Of a stretch of DNA of 64,000 bases, positions 44,332 through 52,730 are shown piece after piece (the first letter of the stretch is position 1; every line of letters begins with the position of its first letter). The position numbers were made by a program, and so were the translations under genes. Under the pieces are notes generated by a model. It was not told where the DNA came from, did not search any database, and saw only the letters and a list, made by a program, of their open reading frames with translations. The stretch comes from Azospirillum griseum. GTDB lineage: Bacteria > Pseudomonadota > Alphaproteobacteria > Azospirillales > Azospirillaceae. Location of the stretch: NCBI RefSeq assembly GCF_003966125.1, contig NZ_RXMA01000022.1, forward strand, positions 27,352-91,351. Direction: 5' to 3'.

Positions 44332-44976
44332 GTGAACCGCAAAATTTTGGGACTCGCCGGGCTGCTCGCCGTTGGCCTGACCGCTGGACTGACCGTCGTC
44401 ACCGCCGCCACCCCGGCGGTCGCGCAGACCGCCGCACTACCCGCCCTGTCGGAGCTGCTGGCCGAACGCGTCATGGGCGATCCGAAAGCCCCGGTGACGA
44501 TCTATGATTACTCCTCGATGACCTGCCCGCACTGCGCGGAGTTCCACGCCAAGGTTCTGCCGAAGATCAAGGAAACCTACATCGACACCGGCAAGGTGAA
44601 GCTGGTCTTCCGCGACTTCCCGTTCGATCAGGCGGCGTTGCGCGCCAGCATGCTGGCCCACTGCGCCCCGGCGGAACGCTATTTCCCGCTGACCGACGTG
44701 CTGTTCAAAAGCCAGGCGCAATGGGCGCGCGCCGCCGATCCGGCCAAGGCGCTGGCCCAATATGGCAAGCTCGCCGGGATGAGCCAGGAAACCATCGACG
44801 CCTGCTTCGCCAGCCAGCCGCTGGCCGACGGCATCCTGAACAGCCGCATGGTCGGCCAGAACCAGTACAAGGTCGAAGCCACCCCCACCTTCATCCTGAA
44901 CGACGGCAAGGACCGCGTCGAAGGTGCCCAGTCGTTCGAGGTGTTCGCCAAGGCCATCGACAAGCTGTTGAAGTAA
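44332..44976 (+). CDS. DsbA-family periplasmic thiol oxidoreductase
   Basis: A 214-residue exported thioredoxin-fold protein. The signal peptide ends near residue 32 (ATPAVAQ). The active site is CPHC in SSMTCPHCAEFH, and the cis-proline loop reads VEATPTFIL. The sequence resembles the short DsbA-like proteins encoded next to smc in alphaproteobacteria. It probably introduces disulfide bonds in the periplasm. The start is GTG 44332 with GAGGG upstream. The smc gene begins 28 bases after the stop, so they may be co-transcribed although their functions are unrelated. Confidence 0.9.
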   Translation: MNRKILGLAGLLAVGLTAGLTVVTAATPAVAQTAALPALSELLAERVMGDPKAPVTIYDYSSMTCPHCAEFHAKVLPKIKETYIDTGKVKLVFRDFPFDQAALRASMLAHCAPAERYFPLTDVLFKSQAQWARAADPAKALAQYGKLAGMSQETIDACFASQPLADGILNSRMVGQNQYKVEATPTFILNDGKDRVEGAQSFEVFAKAIDKLLK

Positions 44977-45004
44977 CGTTCGGTACAGAAAAGGTCGTTT
45001 TCCG

Positions 45005-48000
45005 GTGCAGTTCACGCGTCTCCGCCTTTCCGGCTTCAAGTCGTTTGTTGATTCGACGGATTTGGTCATCGAACCGGGTATAACCGGCATCGTCGGACCC
45101 AACGGGTGCGGCAAGTCGAATCTGGTGGAGGCGCTGCGCTGGGTCATGGGGGAAACCTCGGCCAAGCGCATGCGCGGCGACGACATGGACGATGTGATCT
45201 TCGGCGGCACCGCCAACCGCGCGGCGCGCAATCTGGGTGAGGTGGCGCTGTCCATCGACAACCGGTCGCGCACCGCGCCCGCTGGATTCAACGATCACGA
45301 CGAGTTGGAGATCACCCGCCGGATCGAACGCGGGTCGGGATCGGATTACCGCATCAACGGCAAATTGGTCCGCGCGCGCGACGTGCAGTTGCTCTTCGCC
45401 GACAACGCGTCGGGGGCCAACTCCCCGGCGCTGGTCAGCCAGGGCAAGGTCGCGCAGATCATTTCGGCCAAGCCGCAGGACCGCCGGATGCTGCTGGAGG
45501 AGGCGGCGGGCATCACCGGCCTGCATTCCCGGCGGCACGAGGCCGAATTGCGCCTGAAGGCGGCCGACACCAACCTGACCCGGCTGGACGACATCATCGG
45601 GGCGATGGACACCCAACTGGCGAGCCTGAAGAAACAGGCCCGCCAGGCCGTCCGCTACCGCAGCCTGTCCGAACAGATCCGCAAGGCCGAAGCGGTGCTG
45701 TGGCATTTGCGCTGGCTGGCGTCCGAGGCCGACCTCAGCCGTGCCCACGCCGCGTTCGAGGCGTCGGAACAGGCGGTGCGCGATCTGATGCTGGCGGTGA
45801 CGCAGACCACGGCCAAACGCGGCGAGGCCGCCACCGGATTGCCGGAGTTGCGGCAGGCGGAGGCGCGCGCCGCCGCCGCCCTGCAACGGCTGGTCATCGC
45901 CCGCGAACAGCTTGACGCCGACGAACGGCGGGTGGCCGAACAGCAGCGCGCCTTGCAGGACCGTTTGCGGCAGATCGCCGGGGATTTGGGCCGGGAAGAG
46001 GCGCTGGCCGCCGACGCCGGGCAGGCGTTGGAACGGCTGGAGGCCGAACGCGACCGGCTGGTCGCCGCCCAGGCCGATGAGGAGATGTTGGCGGAGGCCG
46101 CGCAGGACGCGGTGGCCGACGCGCGCGACGCGGTGGAGGAGCTGGACCGCGAGCTGACCCGCCTGACCGAATCCGTCGCCGCCGACGAGGCACGCCGCAC
46201 CGCCACCCAACGGCAGGCCCAGGATCTGACGGCGCGGGCCTCGGCCCTGGCCGGGCGTCTGGCCGAACAGCAGGCCCAGCGGGCTGATTTGGAATCCGAC
46301 ATCGCCGCCCGCGCCGACCTGACCGACGCCGAACTGGCGGTGGAGTTGGCCGAACAGCGGTTGGACGAGGCGCGCGACACCGCCGAACGGGCCGAACGGG
46401 CCAAGGCCGACGCCGAACCGGCGCTGGCGCGCGCGCGCGACGGTCTGGCCAGCGCCGAGGCCGCCCGCACCAGCCTGCGGGCCGAAGAGCGGGCGTTGAG
46501 CGAGCTTCTCGGCACCGGCGCCAGCGGCGGCTTTGCCCCGCTGCTCGACGCGGTGACGGTCGCCCCCGGCTATGAAGGGGCGCTGGCCGCCGCGCTGGGC
46601 GACGCGCTGACGGCACCGTTGGACGAGGAGTCGCCGGTTCATTGGCGGCGCTTCCCCCCCTTCCAAACCGTGCAGCCGCTGCCGGTGGGGGCGGAGCCGC
46701 TGACCGGCTGGGTGACGGCCCCGCCCGCCGCCGGGCGGGCGCTGGCGCACATCGGCGTGGTGGAAAATGCGGCGGCGGGCAACGCGCTGGCCCCGGCGCT
46801 GGCCCCCGGTCAAGCGCTGGTCAGCCGCGACGGCGGATGCTGGCGCTGGGATGGCCTGACCATCCAGGCGGGGGCACCCACCGCCGCCGCCGTGCGCCTG
46901 AAGCAGCGCAACCGGCTGGCCGAACTGCGCGACGGTTTGGAGCTGGCGGAGGAGCGGGTGGAGGCGGCGCGCGAAACGCTCGACGCCGCCAAGCGGCTGG
47001 TCGAAGACGCCGCCCTGGCCGACCGTCGCGCCCGTGACGCGGTGCGGGAGGGCTTCGCCGCCCTGAACGCCGCGCGCGACCGTCACGCCAAGCTGGCGCG
47101 GGAGGCCGACGCGGCGGCGTCCCGTCTGGCCTCGCTGGTCGAGGGGATCGAGCGGTTGGCGGCGGACGAGCAGGACGCCGTTGCCCGCCGGGACGAGGCG
47201 CTGGCCCTGCTGGCCGCCCTGCCCGACCCGCGCGACGGGCGCGAGCGCGTCAACGATGGCCGCGCGGCGCTGGCCGAACGCCGCACCCGCCTGAACGAGG
47301 CGCAAGGCGCGCTCGACCGCCTGTTGCGCGAGGCGCAGGGACGGCGGCAGCGGCTGGCGGCGATCGACGCCGAAACCGCGTCGTGGGGCACGCGGTCCAG
47401 CGGGGCGGGCACGCGGGTGGAGGAGTTGCGCGCGCGCGCCGCCGCCGCCGAGGACGAGCTTGCCCAATTGGCCGACCGCCCCGCCGCCATCGCGCTGGAA
47501 CGGCAGGAGCTTCACGACCAGACCACCGCCGCCGACAGCGCCCGCAAACGCGCCGCCGCCGCCTTGGCCGAGGCGGAGGAGCGGTTGACCGCCATCGACA
47601 GCGCCCTGCGTCAGGCCGAATCCAACCTGTCCGACGCGCGCGAGGCGCGGGCCCGGGCCGAAGCGGCGGTCGCCGCCGCGCGGCAGCAGCAAGCCACCCT
47701 GACCGAACGGATCGCCGAGCGGCTGGATTGCACCCCCGACCGCACCCGCGCGGCTGCCGAGCTTGGCCCCGACGATCCGCTGCCCGACGCCGACGCGGTG
47801 GAAACCCGGTTGGACAAGCTGACCCGCGACCGCGACGGCATGGGGCCGGTCAACCTGCGCGCCGACATCGAGGCGGAGGAGTTGGAAACCCAGATCAACA
47901 GCCTGCACACCGAACGCGCCGACCTGACCGCCGCCATCGCCCGGCTGCGCCAGGGCATCGCCAGCCTGAACCGCGAGGCGCGCGAACGGCTGGTCGCCAG

Positions 48001-48466
48001 CTTCGACACGGTGAACCGGAATTTCCAGGATCTGTTCACCCGCCTGTTCGGCGGCGGCAAGGCCCATCTGGAATTGGTCAACGCCGAGGATCCGTTGAGC
48101 GCCGGGCTGGAGATCTACGCCAGCCCGCCGGGCAAGAAGCTGCAAGCGCTGTCGCTGCTGTCGGGCGGGGAACAGGCGCTGACCGCGCTGTCGTTGCTGT
48201 TCGCCGTCTTCCGCTCCAACCCCGCGCCCATCTGCGTGCTGGACGAGGTGGACGCGCCGCTGGACGAATCCAACGTCGGGCGTTTCTGCGATCTGGTTGA
48301 GGACATCGCCCGCCAGGGCGACACCCGCTTCCTCATCATCACCCACCACCGCCTGACCATGGCGCGGGTGGACCGGCTGTTCGGCGTCACCATGGCCGAA
48401 CGCGGCGTGTCACAACTGGTCAGCGTCGACCTGCGCGCGGCGGAGGAATTGCGCGGAGCGGCGTGA
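45005..48466 (+). CDS. smc: Chromosome segregation protein SMC
   Basis: A 1153-residue SMC ATPase. Walker A is GPNGCGKS at 31-38. Two long coiled coils flank a hinge at about 500-620, which contains FAPLLDAVTVAPGYEGALAA. The C-terminal head has the signature LSGGEQALTALSLLFAVF near residue 1052 and Walker B ICVLDEVDAPLDESN near 1080. It condenses and resolves chromosomes with ScpA and ScpB. The start is GTG 45005 (QFTRLRLSGFKSF follows, the conserved opening). Full length. A palindromic GC-rich repeat follows the stop. Confidence 0.95.
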   Translation: MQFTRLRLSGFKSFVDSTDLVIEPGITGIVGPNGCGKSNLVEALRWVMGETSAKRMRGDDMDDVIFGGTANRAARNLGEVALSIDNRSRTAPAGFNDHDELEITRRIERGSGSDYRINGKLVRARDVQLLFADNASGANSPALVSQGKVAQIISAKPQDRRMLLEEAAGITGLHSRRHEAELRLKAADTNLTRLDDIIGAMDTQLASLKKQARQAVRYRSLSEQIRKAEAVLWHLRWLASEADLSRAHAAFEASEQAVRDLMLAVTQTTAKRGEAATGLPELRQAEARAAAALQRLVIAREQLDADERRVAEQQRALQDRLRQIAGDLGREEALAADAGQALERLEAERDRLVAAQADEEMLAEAAQDAVADARDAVEELDRELTRLTESVAADEARRTATQRQAQDLTARASALAGRLAEQQAQRADLESDIAARADLTDAELAVELAEQRLDEARDTAERAERAKADAEPALARARDGLASAEAARTSLRAEERALSELLGTGASGGFAPLLDAVTVAPGYEGALAAALGDALTAPLDEESPVHWRRFPPFQTVQPLPVGAEPLTGWVTAPPAAGRALAHIGVVENAAAGNALAPALAPGQALVSRDGGCWRWDGLTIQAGAPTAAAVRLKQRNRLAELRDGLELAEERVEAARETLDAAKRLVEDAALADRRARDAVREGFAALNAARDRHAKLAREADAAASRLASLVEGIERLAADEQDAVARRDEALALLAALPDPRDGRERVNDGRAALAERRTRLNEAQGALDRLLREAQGRRQRLAAIDAETASWGTRSSGAGTRVEELRARAAAAEDELAQLADRPAAIALERQELHDQTTAADSARKRAAAALAEAEERLTAIDSALRQAESNLSDAREARARAEAAVAAARQQQATLTERIAERLDCTPDRTRAAAELGPDDPLPDADAVETRLDKLTRDRDGMGPVNLRADIEAEELETQINSLHTERADLTAAIARLRQGIASLNREARERLVASFDTVNRNFQDLFTRLFGGGKAHLELVNAEDPLSAGLEIYASPPGKKLQALSLLSGGEQALTALSLLFAVFRSNPAPICVLDEVDAPLDESNVGRFCDLVEDIARQGDTRFLIITHHRLTMARVDRLFGVTMAERGVSQLVSVDLRAAEELRGAA

Positions 48467-48484
48467 TCCATGGCAAAGCGAAAA

Positions 48485-48520
48485 CCCCTCTCCCCACCGG
48501 GGAGAGGGTTGGGTGAGGGG
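48485..48520. repeat. Palindromic intergenic repeat downstream of smc
   Basis: CCCTCTCCCC (48486-48495) and GGGGAGAGGG (48499-48508) form a perfect hairpin with loop ACC, followed by TTGGGTGAGGGGG. This is the form of a short REP-like element widely scattered in GC-rich proteobacterial genomes. It lies between convergent genes, so it may also act as a terminator. Confidence 0.65.
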
Positions 48521-48546
48521 GCGCAACCGCCTGACCGGGCAGGAAA

Positions 48547-49581
48547 TCAGCCGCCGCCGCGCTTCCACACCGTGGTTTCGATGTAGCGGCTGGCAAGGAA
48601 ACGGTAGGTCGCCTTTTGCAGATGCTCCAGCCGGGGCGACCGTTCCATCATCACCGAATCCCAGCCCTTCAGCAGGTCTTCCCACTCCAGCAGCTTGGCG
48701 CGCAGATCGTCGCGAATCTTGCGGATGAACTGGACGGTGGCGTGGAAATCCTTCAGGGCACCGACGATCTCGCCGGTCTGGGCGTCGGCCTGATCGAAGA
48801 TCATGTCGTATTCGCGCAGCGGCTTCTTGATCAGGCCCTGCATGCGGTTGATCTCGCTGCAGAACACCCGGTCGGTGCGGTAGACGCCCAGCAGCTTGAC
48901 GAAGTTCTGCTCCATCTTGCGGATGTGCTTGAAGCGGTCGCGCAGCGCCTCGATGTAGGACAGCTCCTGCGCCAGATCGTCCAGCCGGTCGGTCAGATAC
49001 TGCTCCGGGTTGACGGTCAGCTTCAGCTTTTCCGCCAGCTTTTGCAGCGCCACCTTCAAACGCGCCTGCGTGCCCGGATCCTCCACCAACTGGTCAAGCT
49101 GGTAGGCGTCCGACACGATCATTTCCGTTCCGGTCATCGACGACACCACCTGCACCGTCAAACGCCCCTTGGCGACACGGCGGTGACGGTCATCCACCGA
49201 CCAGGAGGCGCGCCCGTCCAGCAACTCGCCGGGGATCTGTTCGCCCGGGCGGATCTGTTTGACGTAGGCCAGCCCCTGCTCGACAATCTCCAACAGCCGT
49301 TCGTCGTGGCTGCCCTGCTCGATCTGGAAGGATTCCAGCAGGGTGGGAAAGGCCAACGCGGCTTTCAGATCACCCAACAGGATGTTGAGCACCGGGTCCT
49401 TGGTGGTCGGATCGGCGGAAAAGAACGCACCGGGCAGGCTGAACACCTTATGACGGAAATCGAAATGCGTGTCACGCATCGGCTCCGTCGATTCGCTCTC
49501 CGATCCTTCGGCGGTGGTGCGAGCGGCGGAGGGATCCTCGGTCTGGGAGGAGTCCGTCTCGGTGTTCGAGGTGTCGGTCAT
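48547..49581 (-). CDS. Hypothetical helical protein (344 aa)
   Basis: A 344-residue soluble protein that I cannot assign to a family. Residues 1-37 are low-complexity, rich in Ser, Thr and Glu. The rest is mainly alpha-helical, with likely coiled coils at about 190-250 and 265-320 (RLDDLAQELSYIEALRDRFKH and VGALKDFHATVQFIRKIRDD). No membrane segment, cysteine motif or nucleotide-binding loop is visible. ATG 49581 follows AAGGG; an upstream extension adds no plausible sequence. It converges with smc. The regular codon use and long conserved-looking helices argue for a real gene, perhaps lineage-specific. Confidence 0.75.
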   Translation of the reverse strand: MTDTSNTETDSSQTEDPSAARTTAEGSESESTEPMRDTHFDFRHKVFSLPGAFFSADPTTKDPVLNILLGDLKAALAFPTLLESFQIEQGSHDERLLEIVEQGLAYVKQIRPGEQIPGELLDGRASWSVDDRHRRVAKGRLTVQVVSSMTGTEMIVSDAYQLDQLVEDPGTQARLKVALQKLAEKLKLTVNPEQYLTDRLDDLAQELSYIEALRDRFKHIRKMEQNFVKLLGVYRTDRVFCSEINRMQGLIKKPLREYDMIFDQADAQTGEIVGALKDFHATVQFIRKIRDDLRAKLLEWEDLLKGWDSVMMERSPRLEHLQKATYRFLASRYIETTVWKRGGG

Positions 49582-49699
49582 CGGCCCTTGGCAACGCTGA
49601 AATGGGATTGAACGGACTTTAACACAGGTGGCGCGGCAAGACCCCACCCTAGTTTGTTGTCGCGGACGATGATCACGGCGAGGATCGCGGCGGCGGCCC

Positions 49700-50980
49700 T
49701 CACAGCAGATCGCGCAGGCGGTACCACAGCATCGCCAGCACCAGCGCCGGGGTCCGCAACCGCCGCCCGCCGGGAAAGGCGCGGTGGGGGATGCGGGTGA
49801 ACACGTCGAACCGTTCGGCGGTTCCCCGGATCGCCTCGGCCATCACCCGCCCGGCCATGCCCGCCAACGCCACCCCATGGCCGGAATAGCCGTGCGCGAA
49901 CAGGGTGGTGGGCGACACGCGGCCCACCTGCGGCATCCGGTTCATGGTGATGGCGACCTGCCCGCCCCAGAAATGCGGGATCCCAACGTCGGCCAGTTCC
50001 GGGAAGACCCGCAGCATCTTGGCCCGCATCGCCCGCTTCAGCCCCGGCGCGTCGATGCCGGAGTAACTGACGCCGCCGCCGAACAGCAGCCGATGATCGG
50101 CGGACCGCCGGAAGTAATTCAGCGAGAAATTCAAATCCGACACCGCGATGTTGGTGGGCAGCAGCGCCGCCGCGCGCCCCACCCCCAACGGATCGGTGGC
50201 GATCATGTAGGTGGCCACCGGCATGATGGTCGGGACGATCCCCGGAACCAGCCCGCCGAGATAGGCGTTGCCCGCGACCACCATGTGCCGGGCGCGCACG
50301 CAGCCGCGCTCGGTCCGCGCCCACGGCTCCGCCCCGCTGTCGAGCGCGGTGACGCGGCTGTTCTCGAAAATCCGCACCCCGGCGGCGCTGGCCGCGCGCG
50401 CCAGCCCCAGGGCGTAGTTCAGCGGGTGGAGGTGGCCGCTGCCCTCATCCAGCAGCCCGCCGATGTAAAGATCGCTGCCGATGTGGGCGCGCAGGCCCGC
50501 GCGGTCGAGAACCCGCACCCGATCATAGCCGTAATCGTCGCGCGCCTCCGCCACCATCGCCGCGACATCGTTCATGTGGCGTGGCTTCAGGGCGGCGTAG
50601 GCGAACCCCCAGGTCAGATCGCAGGCGATGGCGTGACGCTCCACCCGCTCGGCCAATTGGGCCTTCGCCTCCTCGCCAAAATCCCACAGGCGGCGGGCGT
50701 CGTCGGCCCCGACCCAGCGGGCGATGGTGCTCATCGGCTTGTTGTAGCCGGTGATGATCTGCCCGCCGTTGCGGCCCGACGCCCCCCAGCCGCAGCGCTG
50801 CGCCTCCAGCACCACCACGTCATAGCCGCGCTCAGCCAGTTCCAGCGCGGCGGTCAGGCCGGTGTAGCCGCCGCCGATCACGCAGACGTCGCAGCGGATC
50901 TCCCCGGACAGAACGGGGTGGGATTCATGGTCGGCGGCGCTGGCCGCGTACCAGCTGTTCAGATAGGACGACTTTGGCAT
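49700..50980 (-). CDS. FAD-dependent oxidoreductase, gamma-glutamylputrescine oxidase type
   Basis: A 426-residue DAO-family flavoenzyme. The FAD-binding motif is CVIGGGYTGLTAALELAERG at about residues 33-52, followed by VVVLEAQRCGWGASGRNGGQ, the flavin-attachment region of DadA/PuuB-type enzymes. The C-terminus has WGGQVAITMNRMPQVG and the dinucleotide-contact GYSGHGVALAGMAGRVMAEA. It is divergent from a glutamine-synthetase-like gene, as puuB is associated with puuA, suggesting oxidation of gamma-glutamyl-putrescine or a similar amine. Other amine or amino-acid substrates are possible. Confidence 0.82.
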   Translation of the reverse strand: MPKSSYLNSWYAASAADHESHPVLSGEIRCDVCVIGGGYTGLTAALELAERGYDVVVLEAQRCGWGASGRNGGQIITGYNKPMSTIARWVGADDARRLWDFGEEAKAQLAERVERHAIACDLTWGFAYAALKPRHMNDVAAMVAEARDDYGYDRVRVLDRAGLRAHIGSDLYIGGLLDEGSGHLHPLNYALGLARAASAAGVRIFENSRVTALDSGAEPWARTERGCVRARHMVVAGNAYLGGLVPGIVPTIMPVATYMIATDPLGVGRAAALLPTNIAVSDLNFSLNYFRRSADHRLLFGGGVSYSGIDAPGLKRAMRAKMLRVFPELADVGIPHFWGGQVAITMNRMPQVGRVSPTTLFAHGYSGHGVALAGMAGRVMAEAIRGTAERFDVFTRIPHRAFPGGRRLRTPALVLAMLWYRLRDLL

Positions 50981-51146
50981 CCGGCCAGTTAGGCGGTTGC
51001 GCGGCGGCGGGTCAACGGAAAGCCGTGGATTTCACAAAAGCGTCATAGGAACCCTCTGGCGCGGTCCCCGGCAACGGCGTCATAGTGTCGCTGTCGATCA
51101 CAGCACGGAGGGGGCTGCCCATTGCCCGGTGCGGTCCGCCAATCTC

Positions 51147-52490
51147 ATGGGTTTCATGGAAGACTTCATCAAGAAAAATCGCATCACCGAAGTCGAATGC
51201 CTCGTGCCCGACATCTCGGGCATCGCGCGGGGGAAGATCGTCCCCGCTGACAAGTTTCTCCGAATTCTGCGCGACCGTGGTCTGCGCCTGCCCGAAGCGA
51301 TTTTCGTCCAGACCGTGACCGGGGAGTTCCCCGAGGACGAAGACATCACGTCCGACGAAAATTCCGACATCTACATGATCCCCGACGAACGGACGATCCG
51401 TTTCGTCCCCTGGTACGACGAGCCGACCGCCCAGGTCATCGTCGATTGCGTGTATGCGGACAGCCGTCCGGTGGACATGTCGCCCCGCCACGTGCTCAAG
51501 CGCGTGCTGTCGCTCTATGAGGAGCGCGGGTGGAAACCGCTGGTGGCCCCGGAATTGGAATTTTTCCTGGTCCAGGTCAACAAGGACCCCGATTACCCCC
51601 TGGTGCCCCCCATCGGCCGCAACGGGCGGATGGAGAGCGGGCGGCAGGCCTTCGGCATCGACGCCGTCAACGAATTCGACCCGATCTTCGAAGCCGTCTA
51701 CGATTACTGCGAAAAGCAGGACATCGACATCGACACCCTGACCCACGAGGCCGGGGCCGCTCAGATCGAAATCAACTTCAACCACGGCGACGCGCTGGAA
51801 CTGGCCGATCAGGCGTTCCTGTTCAAACGCACAGCGCGCGAGGCGGCGATCCGCCACCAGATCTACGCCACCTTCATGGCCAAACCGATGCAAGGCGAAC
51901 CGGGCAGCGCCATGCACATCCATCAATCGGTGGTGGACGCCGACACCGGGCGGAACCTGTTCGCCAACCCCGACGGCAGCGACAGCGCGCTGTTCATGGC
52001 CCACATCGCCGGTTTGCAGAAATACCTGCCCTACGCGATGCCGATGCTGGCCCCGAACGTGAACTCCTACCGCCGTCTGGTCCCCAATTCCGACGCGCCG
52101 ATCAACGTGCATTGGGGCCGCGACAACCGCACCACCGGCCTGCGCGTGCCGGTGTCGCAACCCGACGCCCGCCGGGTGGAAAACCGCGTGGCCGGGGCCG
52201 ACGCGAATCCCTACCTCGCCATCGCCGCCTCGCTGGCCTGCGGCTACATCGGCATGACCCAGAACATGGAGCCGAACGACCCGATCAAGGGATCGGCCTA
52301 CCGTCTGGCCTTCACCCTGCCCCGCCACCAGAGCGAGGCGCTGACCAAGTTCAACGCCTGCAAGCCGCTGAAAGAGATCCTGGGCGAACGCTTCATCGAC
52401 GCCATCACCTGCGTCAAGGAGGCGGAATACAAGGCGTACAACCGGGTCATCAGCTCCTGGGAACGGGAAAACCTGCTGCTGAACGTGTGA
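51147..52490 (+). CDS. Glutamine synthetase-family protein, gamma-glutamylputrescine synthetase type
   Basis: A 447-residue ATP-dependent ligase of the type III glutamine-synthetase-like group. Features are ITEVECLVPDISGIARGKIVP at the start, the glutamate-binding APELEFFLV, HEAGAAQIEINF, GSAMHIHQSV and the C-terminal RVPVSQPDARRVENRVAGAD segment. The N-terminal VTE-x-ECLVPDxxGxARGK pattern separates it from housekeeping GlnA. The divergent flavin oxidase supports a polyamine-glutamylation pathway. ATG 51147 matches family N-termini; an in-frame GTG at 51129 is possible and GGAGGGGG near 51105 is too distant for either. Confidence 0.85.
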   Translation: MGFMEDFIKKNRITEVECLVPDISGIARGKIVPADKFLRILRDRGLRLPEAIFVQTVTGEFPEDEDITSDENSDIYMIPDERTIRFVPWYDEPTAQVIVDCVYADSRPVDMSPRHVLKRVLSLYEERGWKPLVAPELEFFLVQVNKDPDYPLVPPIGRNGRMESGRQAFGIDAVNEFDPIFEAVYDYCEKQDIDIDTLTHEAGAAQIEINFNHGDALELADQAFLFKRTAREAAIRHQIYATFMAKPMQGEPGSAMHIHQSVVDADTGRNLFANPDGSDSALFMAHIAGLQKYLPYAMPMLAPNVNSYRRLVPNSDAPINVHWGRDNRTTGLRVPVSQPDARRVENRVAGADANPYLAIAASLACGYIGMTQNMEPNDPIKGSAYRLAFTLPRHQSEALTKFNACKPLKEILGERFIDAITCVKEAEYKAYNRVISSWERENLLLNV

Positions 52491-52533
52491 TCCGACGACG
52501 CCGCATGACTCGGCTGGCAAATAGCTGGAACAG

Positions 52534-52576
52534 AAAAAGGGCCGGATGAGACGCCAAGCGGCGCCGCATCCGGCCC
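52534..52576 (-). terminator. Terminator on the minus strand downstream of the beta-oxidation operon
   Basis: GGGCCGGATG (minus strand 52576-52567) pairs with CATCCGGCCC (52548-52539), followed leftward by TTTTT. It lies between convergent genes and would stop leftward transcripts of the acyl-CoA dehydrogenase operon after the palindromic element at 52619-52718; the same stem could act on the rightward gene less well. Confidence 0.75.
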
Positions 52577-52618
52577 TGAAGTTGCCCATATCCCGAAGGA
52601 GGAAGCGAACGCCCCCAA

Positions 52619-52718
52619 GATCAGATCGCGTTAAATCGGAATCGATTTCACGCGTGAATCTGATCGACAAACAAAAGCTTGGAGCGCCGTGTCGTTCCGC
52701 ATTTTAGGCACGGCGCTC
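52619..52718. repeat. Composite palindromic intergenic element
   Basis: Two hairpins lie in tandem. The first (52619-52665) pairs GATCAGAT with ATCTGATC, then CGCG with CGCG across a three-base bulge, then TAAATCG with CGATTT, forming a nearly complete 47-base palindrome. The second (52682-52718) pairs GAGCGCCGTG with CACGGCGCTC. Between them is AAGCTT. The pair resembles dispersed intergenic palindromes of alphaproteobacteria and may be a non-autonomous element or structured 3-prime UTR. Confidence 0.6.
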
Positions 52719-52730
52719 TAGAATGGCCCG

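Noticed and set aside
44891..48349. A 1152-codon open frame on the minus strand across smc.
   Set aside because: It is antisense to a full-length SMC with all ATPase motifs; the frame is rich in Gly, Gln, Arg and His repeats and reflects GC-biased third positions.
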